DNA of 64,000 bases from Sporolactobacillus sp. STSJ-5 (lineage in GTDB: Bacteria > Bacillota > Bacilli > Bacillales > Sporolactobacillaceae). Shown here in pieces: positions 16,647-30,059 of the stretch. The notes below the pieces were generated by a model. The model did not search any database. It saw only the letters and a list, made by a program, of their open reading frames with translations, and was not told where the DNA came from. Every line of letters begins with the position of its first letter. Positions within the stretch are counted from its first letter, which is position 1. The stretch is from NCBI RefSeq assembly GCF_024385605.1, contig NZ_JANFOJ010000012.1, positions 1-64,000 on the forward strand, written 5' to 3'. The translations under genes and the position numbers were made by a program.

Positions 16647-17306
16647 ATGATCAACTCCGAAACATCATCGAATAAATTAATATCGGTCGCCGGGATGGTC
16701 GGGATCGGTAAAACAACTTTCGCCACTGCTATAGCAAGTCGTTTGGGATATCGTACCTCTTTTGAGAAAGTTGACGGAAACCCCTATCTTGACCTATTTT
16801 ATAAGGATTTCAAACGTTGGGCATTTCATCTGCAAATCTTCTTTCTCGGGGAACGCTTCAAGGAAACGCAGAAGATCATGACGAGCGCCGACAATTATAT
16901 TCAAGATCGCTCTATTTATGAAGACACCGGTATTTTTGCGAAAATGCATCATGATAAAGGAACAATGTCTGAAGCAGATTATCAGACTTATACCAGCCTT
17001 TTTCAAGCCATGGTGATGACGCCTTATTTCCGCCATCCAGATTTATTAATCTATCTCCACGGTTCATTGGACGCGACCATCGATCGAATTGGCCGACGCG
17101 GACGCGGAATGGAAAAAGAAACGCCGCGCAGTTACTGGAAGGAAATGTTTCATCGCTATGAGCAATGGATCAGCCATTTTTCAATCTGCCCGGTACTGAA
17201 AATTGATATCGAAGACTACGACATCGTCAATGATCCTAAATCTGCGGATGCAATTGCAGCACATATCCAGGATTTGTTGAAAGATAAAGCAGAGTGCAAT
17301 GTTTAA
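16647..17306 (+). CDS. Deoxynucleoside kinase (dGK/dAK type)
   Basis: 219-aa salvage kinase that phosphorylates deoxynucleosides using NTP. P-loop GMVGIGKT at residues 16-23, substrate-contacting E40 in FEKVDGNPY, the QDRSIYED block around residue 88, and an arginine-rich lid (RIGRRGRGMEKE, about 148-159). B. subtilis has a dgk/dck pair next to serS; here one gene is present, convergent with serS. Sequence alone does not settle deoxyguanosine versus deoxyadenosine/deoxycytidine preference. Start has GAGAGG upstream. Confidence 0.88.
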   Translation: MINSETSSNKLISVAGMVGIGKTTFATAIASRLGYRTSFEKVDGNPYLDLFYKDFKRWAFHLQIFFLGERFKETQKIMTSADNYIQDRSIYEDTGIFAKMHHDKGTMSEADYQTYTSLFQAMVMTPYFRHPDLLIYLHGSLDATIDRIGRRGRGMEKETPRSYWKEMFHRYEQWISHFSICPVLKIDIEDYDIVNDPKSADAIAAHIQDLLKDKAECNV

Positions 17307-17311
17307 AGAAA

Positions 17312-17349
17312 AACCAAGGTTCGGACGTCTCGTCCAACCCTTAGTTTTT
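17312..17349 (+). terminator. Terminator after deoxynucleoside kinase
   Basis: 16-base arms 17312-17327 and 17331-17346 (AACCAAGGTTCGGACG against CGTCCAACCCTTAGTT, three wobble or mismatched positions), then TTTC. Its 3' half recurs in the serS leader. Confidence 0.65.
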
Positions 17350-17393
17350 CTTTCCTAGATATCGCTAATTTCTGTTTGTAAAAAAAAAATGAA

Positions 17394-17428
17394 ACGCGCA
17401 AGTACGGGTTAAAACCGTATTTGCACGT
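17394..17428 (-). terminator. Terminator after serS unit
   Basis: Stem ACGCGCAAGTACGG (17394-17407) with CCGTATTTGCACGT (17415-17428), two non-Watson-Crick positions, flanked by long A/T runs on both sides; works on the minus strand. Confidence 0.75.
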
Positions 17429-17431
17429 TTT

Positions 17432-17584
17432 TTATTTTGTATCTTCGTCTGTGGTATTCTTTTTTTCATCCTGGCTTTTCTTATCTTTGGAAGCCTTTGG
17501 TTCGTTGGGATTAAGGGTAATACCAAGATCATCAATCATCTTCGTTAATCTGGCGTCCGTGTTCACTTTCTGATGAAGAGCCAT
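17432..17584 (-). CDS. Small hypothetical protein downstream of serS
   Basis: 50-aa frame with a near-perfect ribosome site AGGAGGTG and ATG at 17584, 33 bases after serS and just before a strong terminator. The first 29 residues (MALHQKVNTDARLTKMIDDL then GITLNPNEP) look folded or helical; the C-terminal 20 are lysine/aspartate-rich and probably disordered. I do not recognise a family. Context suggests co-transcription with serS under T-box control. Confidence 0.55.
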   Translation of the reverse strand: MALHQKVNTDARLTKMIDDLGITLNPNEPKASKDKKSQDEKKNTTDEDTK

Positions 17585-17617
17585 GGCGCACCTCCTGCGA
17601 TTTTGAGCAAATTAAAA

Positions 17618-18904
17618 TTAGTCTTTTGGCGTGATTTTCTCCACATTTCTCATGTATGGGCGCAACGCTTCCGGTATAATAACACTGCCGTCCTCTTGCT
17701 GGTAATTCTCCAGAATTGCAGCAACCGTACGTCCAACTGCCAGACCAGAGCCGTTCAGTGTGTGTACGAATTCAGGCTTTGCTTTCGGCGTACGTCTAAA
17801 GCGAATATTCGCACGGCGTGCCTGGAAATCTTCGAAGTTGCTGCAAGAAGAAATTTCACGATATGTGTTCTGACTCGGAATCCATACTTCAAGATCGTAT
17901 TTCTTCGCCGCCGTGAAACCAAGGTCTCCGGTACAAATTGCGACAACGCGGTAAGGGAGATTGAGCAGACGCAGAACTTCTTCCGCGTGACCTGTCAGCT
18001 TCTCCAGTTCATTGTAAGAATCCTCAGGCTTTACAAACCGAACGAGCTCAACCTTGTTAAATTGGTGCTGGCGGATGATTCCGCGTGTATCGCGTCCCGC
18101 CGATCCTGCCTCAGAACGGAAGCAGGCGCTGTAGGCAGCAAAGGCAGCCGGAAGCTGATCACCGTTTAAGATCTCATCACGATAATAATTCGTTACAGGT
18201 ACCTCGGCTGTCGGGATCAAGAAGTAGTCTCGATCATCCGCGATCTTGAACGCATCTTCTTCAAATTTCGGCAGTTGACCGGTACCGGTCATGCTCGTGC
18301 GATTGACCATATAAGGCGGCATGATTACTTCATAGCCATGCTGATCCTCGTGCAGATCAAGCATGAAGCTGATCAGTGCGCGTTCCAATCGAACGCCGAG
18401 TCCCTTATAAAAGACGAAACGGCTGCCCGTTACTTTTGCGGCACGCTCAAAATCGAGAATACCTAAATTAGTCGCCAGATCCCAGTGCGCCTTTGGTTCA
18501 TAAGCAAATTTTACAGGATCTCCCCAAAAACGAATGGGTTTGTTGTCATTCTCATCCTCACCTACTGGCACTGTTTCATGTGGAACATTCGGAATCGACA
18601 GCATCACTTGTTTCAAATCTTCTTCAACCTGGCTTAGCTTTCCGTCTAGTTCCTTGATGCTGGCACTGACTTCGCGCATCGATACAATCAGTTCCTGTGC
18701 GTCTTCCTTCGCCCTTTTTTTTGCAGCAACCTGCGCAGATACTTCATTGCGCTTTGCTTTCAAAACTTCCGTTTGACTGATTAGTTCACGGCGCTTGTCG
18801 TCCAATTCAGGAAAACGCTGAAAGTCGGAGAGATCTTCACCCCGCTTATTTAATTTTTCCTTGATTTCATCATAATGATCTCGCAATCGTTTCATATCGA
18901 GCAT
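17618..18904 (-). CDS. serS: Seryl-tRNA synthetase
   Basis: 428-aa class II synthetase attaching serine to tRNA-Ser (and tRNA-Sec where present). N-terminal coiled coil (about residues 30-105), motif 2 around [14 protein letters not shown] and motif 3 [16 protein letters not shown] near the end. Length is normal. ATG at 18904 follows TAGGAGGCAG. Upstream lies a serine T-box leader, so expression responds to uncharged tRNA-Ser. The 50-aa gene follows in the same direction. Confidence 0.96.
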   Translation of the reverse strand: MLDMKRLRDHYDEIKEKLNKRGEDLSDFQRFPELDDKRRELISQTEVLKAKRNEVSAQVAAKKRAKEDAQELIVSMREVSASIKELDGKLSQVEEDLKQVMLSIPNVPHETVPVGEDENDNKPIRFWGDPVKFAYEPKAHWDLATNLGILDFERAAKVTGSRFVFYKGLGVRLERALISFMLDLHEDQHGYEVIMPPYMVNRTSMTGTGQLPKFEEDAFKIADDRDYFLIPTAEVPVTNYYRDEILNGDQLPAAFAAYSACFRSEAGSAGRDTRGIIRQHQFNKVELVRFVKPEDSYNELEKLTGHAEEVLRLLNLPYRVVAICTGDLGFTAAKKYDLEVWIPSQNTYREISSCSNFEDFQARRANIRFRRTPKAKPEFVHTLNGSGLAVGRTVAAILENYQQEDGSVIIPEALRPYMRNVEKITPKD

Positions 18905-18967
18905 CGTTTTCTGCCTCCTAAAGAAAACCTTGGACCTTGCCAGCCCTTAGTTTTTCTTTTCCTAGAT

Positions 18968-19250
18968 AAAAATAGAAAATCTCGTCCCTTGTAATAAAAG
19001 GGACGAGACTTAACCCGCGTTGCCACCCAAATTGCCGACATGCCACATTGCGGTTTGTCGGCCGCTTTAGTCATTGATAACGGTAATGATCCGTGTGATC
19101 GGTGCCTTCTCCGATCCAACTCTCAGGGATGGATTCGCATCTGCTCCTTCACCGCTTTCCACCGACTGCGGCTCTCTATTCAAGGAGACAAATGTTACTT
19201 TTTCCCGTCATCAAGCGAATAAATTCGACTTACATAAAATCTACACTACT
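18968..19250 (-). promoter_or_regulatory. T-box riboswitch, serine, upstream of serS
   Basis: Minus-strand leader with the T-box sequence GGGTGGCAACGCGGGT (19013-19028), then a perfect terminator stem AGTCTCGTCCC-type arms 18999-19008 and 18981-18990 followed by TTTTCT. Stem I shows the AGAGAG bulge and GGTGGAAAGCGG apical region, and the likely specifier UCC (serine) is 19131-19133. When tRNA-Ser is uncharged, the antiterminator forms and serS is read. Confidence 0.88.
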
Positions 19251-19270
19251 GTTAAAAAAAAAGCAAGCGG

Positions 19271-19846
19271 TTAATGGTATTCCTCCACCATTCGAACGAA
19301 GTAACGATGCATTGCGGGATCATCAGTCAATTCAGGATGAAAGGCACAGGCAAGAAATCTGCCTTGTCGGCATGCCACAATATGGCCTTCACACGTAGCG
19401 AGCACGTCCACATTTTCAGCGGCACTTTTGATATAAGGTGCTCGAATAAACACGCCGATATACGTTTCACTAATCCCCTTTATTTCTAAATCCGCTTCAA
19501 AGCTGTCGACTTGGCGGCCAAAAGCATTTCGCTTAACATCAATATCCAGTAAAGCCAAATGGGGACCGCGTCTGCCCTCAATTTGCTTCGCCATTAAGAT
19601 CAAGCCTGCACATGTGCCGAATACAGGTTTCTGTTCAGCAAAATTTTTGACTGCTTCAAATAGATCATAGCGGTCCATGATTCTGCGCATCATTGTACTT
19701 TCGCCGCCGGGAAGCACAAGTCCATCCAGGCCGTCCAGGTCGCGGGCATTTTTAACTAGAGCTGTTTCTGCACCTGATACCTCAAGCGAGTGAACATGCT
19801 CGCTGACGGCGCCTTGAAGCGCAAGCACGCCAATTTTAACAGACAT
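19271..19846 (-). CDS. pdxT: Pyridoxal 5'-phosphate synthase, glutaminase subunit
   Basis: 191-aa class I glutamine amidotransferase supplying ammonia to PdxS. Catalytic C79 (FGTCAGL), H170 and E172 (FHPELT) are intact; LPGGEST is also seen. ATG at 19846 follows GAGGTGAGG and is 13 bases after pdxS, so the two are an operon making vitamin B6 from ribose 5-phosphate, glyceraldehyde 3-phosphate and glutamine. Confidence 0.96.
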   Translation of the reverse strand: MSVKIGVLALQGAVSEHVHSLEVSGAETALVKNARDLDGLDGLVLPGGESTMMRRIMDRYDLFEAVKNFAEQKPVFGTCAGLILMAKQIEGRRGPHLALLDIDVKRNAFGRQVDSFEADLEIKGISETYIGVFIRAPYIKSAAENVDVLATCEGHIVACRQGRFLACAFHPELTDDPAMHRYFVRMVEEYH

Positions 19847-19859
19847 TGTTCCTCACCTC

Positions 19860-20747
19860 TCAGATTCCGCGATCCTGCATGCGTTCCGCAGGTTCAAGCT
19901 TGCTCATGTCAATGCCCTTCATCGGCGTTCCGAGTCCCTTGGACAGTTCAACAATTCGTTCATAATCCTGGTAGTATGTGGTTGCCTCTACAATTGAACG
20001 TGCAAATTTAGCCGGATTTTCCGATTTGAATATACCTGAGCCGACAAACACTCCGTCCGCGCCGAGCTCCATCATCAATGCAGCATCGGCAGGAGTTGCA
20101 ACACCGCCGGCAGCAAAATTAACAACCGGCAGCCGTCCTGCCTCACGAATTTGCAGAAGTATTTCATAAGGAGCGCCAAGTTCTTTTGCAAACACCATCA
20201 ATTCGTCCGGAGCCATCGCTACAACTTTACGTACTTGACTGTTCACGAGACGCATATGGCGCACGGCTTCAACAATGTTTCCGGTTCCTGGTTCGCCCTT
20301 TGTCCGCAACATAGCCGCACCTTCACCAATTCTGCGTGCTGCTTCGCCCAAATCGCGGCATCCGCAAACAAACGGGACGGTAAATGCCTTTTTATCTATA
20401 TGAAAAACATCATCTGCCGGAGTAAGCACTTCACTTTCATCGATATAATCGACTTTCATTGCTTCAAGAACACGTGCTTCCACGATATGACCGATTCTTG
20501 CTTTCGCCATAACCGGAATGGAAACTGCATTCTGAACCTGTTCTACAATTGTGGGATCAGCCATCCGGGCAACGCCACCCGCCTTGCGGATATCAGAAGG
20601 AACCCGCTCCAATGCCATTACCGCTGTTGCACCGGCTTCCTCCGCAATTTTCGCTTGCTCAGCATTGACCACGTCCATGATCACGCCGCCTTTTTGCATT
20701 TCAGCCATTCCGCGCTTTACGCGCTCCGTACCTTTCTGTACCACCAT
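19860..20747 (-). CDS. pdxS: Pyridoxal 5'-phosphate synthase, synthase subunit
   Basis: 295-aa (beta-alpha)8 barrel that condenses ribose 5-phosphate, glyceraldehyde 3-phosphate and ammonia into PLP. D25, K82 and K150 (the catalytic lysines that carry intermediates) are present, with GVIMDVV and [10 protein letters not shown] around them. ATG at 20747 is preceded by TGGAGGG; a 14-residue longer frame is rejected. No PdxR regulator is near. Bases 20748-20966 upstream show no gene. Confidence 0.97.
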   Translation of the reverse strand: MVVQKGTERVKRGMAEMQKGGVIMDVVNAEQAKIAEEAGATAVMALERVPSDIRKAGGVARMADPTIVEQVQNAVSIPVMAKARIGHIVEARVLEAMKVDYIDESEVLTPADDVFHIDKKAFTVPFVCGCRDLGEAARRIGEGAAMLRTKGEPGTGNIVEAVRHMRLVNSQVRKVVAMAPDELMVFAKELGAPYEILLQIREAGRLPVVNFAAGGVATPADAALMMELGADGVFVGSGIFKSENPAKFARSIVEATTYYQDYERIVELSKGLGTPMKGIDMSKLEPAERMQDRGI

Positions 20748-20966
20748 AATCCCTCCAGTTGTTTCTTTGTAAAAGTTATGTTTCTTCAATTATTTATAGT
20801 GTACAATAAAACCCAGTAAATAAATATGTATAAAAGGTAATTGGTTCATTTTTCTTTTTTTATTATATACATGTGCGAGGAAAGAGAGTAATTTTTTTCG
20901 CTGTATCAACCAAATTATATCGCGACTCACTAGTCGTTTCTTAGAAAATTTTCATTTATGATTAGC

Positions 20967-20999
20967 AAAAAAAAGCCGGGACTTTCTCCCGACTTTTTT
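20967..20999 (-). terminator. Terminator after dacA
   Basis: Minus-strand stem AAAAAGTCGGGA / TCCCGGCTTTTT (around 20971-20998), one G-T pair, then a T run. Confidence 0.82.
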
Positions 21000-21038
21000 A
21001 CGACTACCTATAATTCTATTTTAATTTAATCAGCTCTC

Positions 21039-22385
21039 TCAAAAGAGTCCTGCAATCCATGAAAAAATGGATGAAAAGAAGCTGCCAATTCCTTTTAACA
21101 TACGAACAAACCAGTTGTTTCGATCAACTTGTTCCGCCGCAATGACCGGAACCTTGCTGTTTGTATTGTAGAGATAACCATAGTGTGTATCTCCTTTATG
21201 AGAAAGTGTTACATAACCGACTTTCTCGCCTTTCTTCACCGGAGCCTCCAAGGAACCGTCCTTGTTCAGCTTTGATTTATCCAATACGACTTTGAAGTTA
21301 GTGGCAACCTTTTCGCCACTTGCAACAGCTGTTTTATAGGAATCACCAAACGCAACATTCACTTCGCCTTTTTTACCGTTGTGAACAGGCACTGTCTTAC
21401 TGCCTTTAATGAGTTGGCCCTTCTTAGCAATTGTTTTATCAGTAAATTGCTGGTAGCCGTAGTCAAAGAGTGCACGCGTCTGTTCAAAACGCTGAGCATC
21501 TGAATTCGTACCCATCACAACACTGATCAGGCGATGGCCGTTGCGGTTAACTGTTCCGGTGAAACAATAGCCGGCAAGATCGGTATGCCCCGTCTTCAGG
21601 CCGTCAACACCGTCATATTTAAATTTACTCATATTCGCGCCGAATCCCGGAAGCATATAATTCCAGTTCACCATTTGAATTGGAGCATCCACTCCGGCAG
21701 TAAAATTCTTTAGTGGAATCTTGGATATTTCAAGCGCATCAGGATAATCTTTAATCACATGATAGGCCAGTTTGGCAAGATCCAAAGCAGAGAGTTGATT
21801 GCTTGCTTTGCTGTCGCCATACGGAGCAAACTTGCCTAAATCCTCATTTTCAAGACCAGAACTATTAATATAGTGGGCACTGGTCATGCCGAATTTCTTC
21901 GCCGTTTTATTCATGAGATCTACGAAATTTTTTTCTGTTCCGCCGACTTTTTCCGCAAGAGCAATTGTCGCTCCGTTTGCTGAATAGATTGCCATCGCTT
22001 CGTATAATTCTCTAACCGTATACTCATAGTCTTTTTTAAGCGGCACATTGGAGTAAGCACGGTTCTGAGAAATCTGGTAGACATAATCGCTGATCGATAC
22101 TTTCGTATTCCAGGTCAGTTTCTTCGAATGAAGTGCCTGCATGACCAAGTATTCGGTCATCATTTTCGTCATACTGGCTGGTGGATAAACTTTGCTTGCA
22201 TCCTTCTCATAAAGAATCTGACCGCTGTTATAATCCACGAGAATCGCTGACTTGGCTTTTAACCCAAGCGGATCTGATGCCGCCTCGGCCTTTGAAGCAA
22301 ACTGCCCTTGAAAGGTCAGCGTCAAAGCAAGTACAAATGCTAGGCTTGCCGCCGCAAAGCGACCTAGCTTTTTTCTGAAATTCAA
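21039..22385 (-). CDS. dacA: D-alanyl-D-alanine carboxypeptidase, PBP5 type
   Basis: 448-aa low-molecular-weight penicillin-binding protein that trims the terminal D-Ala from wall stem peptides. Signal peptide about residues 1-35 (cleavage after KAEA), SMTK at 71-74 with nucleophile S71, SAN 135-137, KTG 264-266. A C-terminal amphipathic helix (last about 20 residues, FSSIFSWIAGLF) anchors it to the membrane. TTG at 22385 with GGGGGTG-rich site upstream. Same place as in B. subtilis, next to guaB. Confidence 0.95.
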   Translation of the reverse strand: MNFRKKLGRFAAASLAFVLALTLTFQGQFASKAEAASDPLGLKAKSAILVDYNSGQILYEKDASKVYPPASMTKMMTEYLVMQALHSKKLTWNTKVSISDYVYQISQNRAYSNVPLKKDYEYTVRELYEAMAIYSANGATIALAEKVGGTEKNFVDLMNKTAKKFGMTSAHYINSSGLENEDLGKFAPYGDSKASNQLSALDLAKLAYHVIKDYPDALEISKIPLKNFTAGVDAPIQMVNWNYMLPGFGANMSKFKYDGVDGLKTGHTDLAGYCFTGTVNRNGHRLISVVMGTNSDAQRFEQTRALFDYGYQQFTDKTIAKKGQLIKGSKTVPVHNGKKGEVNVAFGDSYKTAVASGEKVATNFKVVLDKSKLNKDGSLEAPVKKGEKVGYVTLSHKGDTHYGYLYNTNSKVPVIAAEQVDRNNWFVRMLKGIGSFFSSIFSWIAGLF

Positions 22386-22577
22386 CCCCTACACCCCCGA
22401 AAGTATTCATGCGAAATCAATCAGCGCAAGCATAGAAAACCGAGGCGATACATGCCGTCTCGACTTTTCTTTACTACGTATCTCTTTTTCTAAATAATTG
22501 ATAATAGACGGTTATGCAGTCCGCCCGTCTGCAAAGCAATGGTCGTTAACATATCAGTACGGAAGCACAATCTATAA

Positions 22578-24092
<1,515 letters not shown>

Positions 24093-24100
24093 TTATTGAT

Positions 24101-24129
24101 AGCGTATCAAGTGCGCCTGCACCTGTCAA
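24101..24129 (-). promoter_or_regulatory. Promoter for guaB
   Basis: Minus-strand -35 TTGACA (24124-24129), 17-base spacer, -10 TACGCT (24101-24106), about 55 bases before guaB. No purine riboswitch is seen. The rest of 24130-24364 shows no gene. Confidence 0.65.
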
Positions 24130-24364
24130 GAATACGAGATAAAGTTGAATTTTTCTAATAACAATCTTATAAAATAATGGTTTTAATTCTATTTATTGCC
24201 ACTCATAGCAACTCACGTTCACACAAAATCCCGCAAAAATTTTTAATTAATGGAATGTACCCATTCATTATAAACCGAATGAGAGCCATGCGCAGGTAGT
24301 TTCTTTTTCCAATCATTTTTCGACGAACGGCATCTCTAGTGGTTAAAAAGAATCGTCACCATAA

Positions 24365-25447
24365 TCACAGAAAGCGATCAATGGTGACGTTGTTGAATTC
24401 AGTCAAAGCATACACACGATTATCAGCGAGATGAATCATCGGCCGTGTTGGTTCTTTCGCTGGTATAAAAGTTATCTCTCCGGTCTGACCGTCCGAGAGC
24501 TGGACATTCATGCCAACAAACAAGGTCATTAATTCATAACAAAATTTATCCAAAAGATAGCGAGACAATTTTCCATAAGATGAGATTCTTAAATGGTCAA
24601 GAACAGTAAGCAGGCTGCCGGTGCGTTCAGTTGTCATTTGAGTTAATAAACTGTCGCAAATGGCCAGAATCTTTCCATTCATACTCAGCTGAGAGCCGTC
24701 GATATTGAGCGGAAAACCGCTCTTATCTTCACGTTCATGGTGCTGAATGACGGCAACCAATGTCTCATCCTTAAGTGTCGGAATCCCTTTAAGCATCTTG
24801 TAACTGTCGATTACATGCCTTTCAAAAGCACTTTTTTCACTGCCGATGCGTTCTTTTTTCACAAGCAGCGATGGAGAAAGTTTGGCAAGCCCGCAATCGG
24901 CAAGCATGCCTGCAAGTCCAAGCTGAATACTTTCGCCGGAACCAAAATTTGATTTTTTGGCAAAAAAAGCAGCCAATAATCCAAAAAGAACACTGCGTTC
25001 AGCAATATTGCGAATTCGCCTATGCTTAATAAAATGGGAAGCGAGCCACATCGGATCATCAAACACGCCAGTGATCAATGGCATCATGGCAGCTCTAAAA
25101 TCACCGATGGACACTCCTGCACCTGACTGCCACTGATGAAAGAAATGCTGATAGTCGCTAACCGACTGCTGATATTTCTTGTCCAATGGGCTGAGCGCAG
25201 CTTCAGGCTCTGGAACAGTCAAAGGACTGGTCTCAGGGTCATGATTTGACTCTTTCTCGATCGAACGCTTTACGGAAGACCGCACAAAATGATCAACATC
25301 AACATGTGTAATTAAAAAGGCTCTTAGAAACGCAATATGTGTTTCGTTAAGCACCGTTCCTGCTTTCATCAGCGGTTTAACCGATTTGGAATAGACATCC
25401 TTCCTCAGGATGCACCCAGCTTTAAGTTCATCGGTATTTACTATCAT
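24365..25447 (-). CDS. Degenerate HD-GYP domain protein
   Basis: 360-aa cytoplasmic protein. Residues about 135-305 align by motif with HD-GYP domains, the c-di-GMP phosphodiesterase fold, but the catalytic HD of HDxGK is replaced: MLADCGLAKL at 181-190 gives A183-D184, and the GYP block is DKSGFP at 241-246. HHE (236-238) remains. So a catalytic role in c-di-GMP hydrolysis is doubtful. N-terminal domain (1-90) matches the extension often found before such domains. Located between gyrA and guaB; start ATG at 25447 follows GAGGTGAG. Confidence 0.7.
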   Translation of the reverse strand: MIVNTDELKAGCILRKDVYSKSVKPLMKAGTVLNETHIAFLRAFLITHVDVDHFVRSSVKRSIEKESNHDPETSPLTVPEPEAALSPLDKKYQQSVSDYQHFFHQWQSGAGVSIGDFRAAMMPLITGVFDDPMWLASHFIKHRRIRNIAERSVLFGLLAAFFAKKSNFGSGESIQLGLAGMLADCGLAKLSPSLLVKKERIGSEKSAFERHVIDSYKMLKGIPTLKDETLVAVIQHHEREDKSGFPLNIDGSQLSMNGKILAICDSLLTQMTTERTGSLLTVLDHLRISSYGKLSRYLLDKFCYELMTLFVGMNVQLSDGQTGEITFIPAKEPTRPMIHLADNRVYALTEFNNVTIDRFL

Positions 25448-25481
25448 GCCGGCTCACCTCGCCATTCAGGTCTGTGTGTCG

Positions 25482-27947
25482 TTACTCTTCACTATCCTCG
25501 GGTGCTTCCGATTCTTCATCATCATTATTTTGAATGCGGGCGATTGTTGCAATGCTGTCTCCTTCATCAACTCGGATCAAGGTTACACCCATCGTATTTC
25601 TTCCGAGCTTGGAAATCCCGGATACAGGCATACGAATGATGACACCGTTCGCCGTAATAATCATGAGATCTTCCGTTTCCTCAACAGTACGCAGGGCAAC
25701 CAATTCACCGTTTTTCTCCGTAATATTGCATGTCTTAAGCCCTTTGCCGCCGCGCGTCTGCAGCCGGTATTCGTCACTTGCCGTGCGTTTGCCGAATCCA
25801 TTTTCCGTAACAATTAATACGTCCATACCGACATCGGCAATACCCATGCCGACAACTTCATCGCCTGCGTCTAAGGTAATTGCTTTGACACCTGCCGCTG
25901 TGCGTCCCATTGCGCGCACATCGGTTTCATGATAGCGGATGGCCATTCCTTTCTTCGTTCCGACAATTAGGTCATGACTTCCGTCTGTAAGGCGAACGGC
26001 GATGAGTTCATCCTCATCACGAACTGTAATCGCGAACAAGCCGGTCTTTCGGATATTTGAGAAATCGGAAAGAGGTGAGCGCTTTGTGATACCATTCTTT
26101 GTCAGGAAAACAAGGTAATGTTCCTCATCAAATCCTTCGACTGGGAAGAAGGCTGTAATTTTTTCGCCTTTTTCGATTTGAATTAAATTAATAATTGGAA
26201 TACCCTTTGCCGTTCTGCCTAGTTCAGGGATTTGATACCCCTTCAGTTGGTAGACGCGCCCTTTATTCGTAAAGAACAGGATATGATGATGCGTGTTGGT
26301 CTGGAACAGATGCTCCACAAAGTCGTTCTCATTCGTTCCCATCGCCTGAATCCCGCGTCCGCCTCTATTCTGACTCTTGTACGTATTTACCGGCATACGT
26401 TTTACGTATCCATTATGCGAGACGGTAATGACAATGTCTTCACGCTCGATCAGATCTTCATCCTCAATTAAATCATCGCCGACTGTGATTTCTGTTCGGC
26501 GCTCGTCATTGTATTTTTCTTTGATTTCACGTAATTCTTTGCGGATGATATGCAGTACTTTTTGCTCGTCAGCAAGAATTTCCTTAAGCTCGGCAATTTT
26601 CTTGACAAGCTCTGCATATTCCTGCTCGATTTTCTCGCGTTCCAGTCCGGTCAAACGCTGCAGGCGCATATCCAAAATTGCTTGAGCCTGAATCTCGCTG
26701 AGTGAGAAGTTCTCCATTAATCCCTGACGCGCAATGTCTGCCGTTTTCGAACCGCGGATCAAGGCAATGACTTCATCCAAATGATCCAAAGCAATACGCA
26801 ATCCTTCAAGTATATGCGCACGTGCCTCAGCCTTTTTCAGTTCGAATGCTGTGCGGCGGCGGATAACCGTTTCCTGATGCTCAAGGTAGTAGTGCAAGCA
26901 TTCCTTCAATGTCAGAACACGCGGTCTGCCGTCTACAAGCGCCAGCATGTTAATTCCGAAGCTTGTTTGCAACCCAGTATGCTTGTACAAATTGTTAAGA
27001 AGTACATTCGCGTTCGTATCGCGGCGAACTTCAATCACCATACGCATGCCTTGGCGATCCGATTCGTCGCGCAGATCGGTAATACCTTCAATTTTCTTAT
27101 CGCGAACCATTTCGGCAATTCGTTCGATCAGTTTCGCTTTATTTACCTGATATGGAAGTTCAGTCACAATAATGCTCTGTTTTCCATTCGCGTTTTCTTC
27201 AATTTCAACCTTCGCACGAACGATAATTGATCCCCGACCAGTACGGTACGCGCGGCGAATACCTTCGCGTCCTAAGATCAATCCTCCGGTCGGAAAATCA
27301 GGTCCCGGTATACATTGCATTAATTCTTCAACCGGAATTTCCGAATTCTTGCTGAGTGCCAGAACGGCATCAATGACCTCACCCAACTGGTGAGGAGGAA
27401 TATTGGTCGCCATACCGACGGCAATTCCTGAAGCGCCATTGACCAGCAAGTTAGGGAAACGTGAAGGAAGCACAACCGGTTCTTCTTCGTTCTCGTCATA
27501 GTTCGGAACAAAATCAATGGTATCTTTGCGAATATCGCGTACCATTTCCATGGATATTTTCGACATGCGTGCTTCCGTATAACGCATCGCAGCTGCCGGA
27601 TCACCATCGACTGAACCGAAGTTACCATGACCGTCTACTAATTCATAGCGATAGCTGAAATCCTGAGCCATACGCACCATCGTATCATAAACAGCCGAAT
27701 CACCGTGCGGATGATACTTACCGATGACTTCGCCGACAATTCTCGCTGATTTCTTATAGCCCTTATCCGACGTAATGCCGAGTTCATTCATGGCGAAAAG
27801 AATTCGCCTGTGCACCGGCTTCAGGCCATCGCGCACATCAGGCAATGCGCGGCTGACGATAACGCTCATCGCGTAACTCAAGAACGAATCACGCATCTGT
27901 TTGCCTATATTGACCGGCTTGACTCGCCGTTCATCTTGCTCTGCCAT
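25482..27947 (-). CDS. gyrA: DNA gyrase subunit A
   Basis: 821-aa subunit that cuts and rejoins DNA during negative supercoiling. Catalytic Y123 ([11 protein letters not shown]), quinolone-determining positions S84 and D88 in the wild-type HGDSAVYD, and a C-terminal beta-pinwheel with the GyrA box region [10 protein letters not shown]. The C-terminal tail is acidic. ATG at 27947 follows AAGGAGGAAAC. Usual place directly after gyrB; 54 bases separate the two. Confidence 0.98.
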   Translation of the reverse strand: MAEQDERRVKPVNIGKQMRDSFLSYAMSVIVSRALPDVRDGLKPVHRRILFAMNELGITSDKGYKKSARIVGEVIGKYHPHGDSAVYDTMVRMAQDFSYRYELVDGHGNFGSVDGDPAAAMRYTEARMSKISMEMVRDIRKDTIDFVPNYDENEEEPVVLPSRFPNLLVNGASGIAVGMATNIPPHQLGEVIDAVLALSKNSEIPVEELMQCIPGPDFPTGGLILGREGIRRAYRTGRGSIIVRAKVEIEENANGKQSIIVTELPYQVNKAKLIERIAEMVRDKKIEGITDLRDESDRQGMRMVIEVRRDTNANVLLNNLYKHTGLQTSFGINMLALVDGRPRVLTLKECLHYYLEHQETVIRRRTAFELKKAEARAHILEGLRIALDHLDEVIALIRGSKTADIARQGLMENFSLSEIQAQAILDMRLQRLTGLEREKIEQEYAELVKKIAELKEILADEQKVLHIIRKELREIKEKYNDERRTEITVGDDLIEDEDLIEREDIVITVSHNGYVKRMPVNTYKSQNRGGRGIQAMGTNENDFVEHLFQTNTHHHILFFTNKGRVYQLKGYQIPELGRTAKGIPIINLIQIEKGEKITAFFPVEGFDEEHYLVFLTKNGITKRSPLSDFSNIRKTGLFAITVRDEDELIAVRLTDGSHDLIVGTKKGMAIRYHETDVRAMGRTAAGVKAITLDAGDEVVGMGIADVGMDVLIVTENGFGKRTASDEYRLQTRGGKGLKTCNITEKNGELVALRTVEETEDLMIITANGVIIRMPVSGISKLGRNTMGVTLIRVDEGDSIATIARIQNNDDEESEAPEDSEE

Positions 27948-28001
27948 TTTGTTTCCTCCTTGCTTTACTCAAAAAATTAACTCTGCAGATACTGCTGCTG
28001 A

Positions 28002-29942
<1,941 letters not shown>

Positions 29943-30059
29943 TTATCTGAGAAACTCATAGTCTCATGGCACAGAGCCTTGATTTTGAGTTCTTTCAAAC
30001 AGCCGCTTCTGCTGCCTGCGTCATTCAGATACATTCCGCCGAAGAGGGCGGAAATCCAA

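Noticed and set aside
20151-20819. 222-codon plus-strand frame opposite pdxS
   Set aside because: Shadow of pdxS, cysteine/histidine/phenylalanine-rich with no ribosome site.
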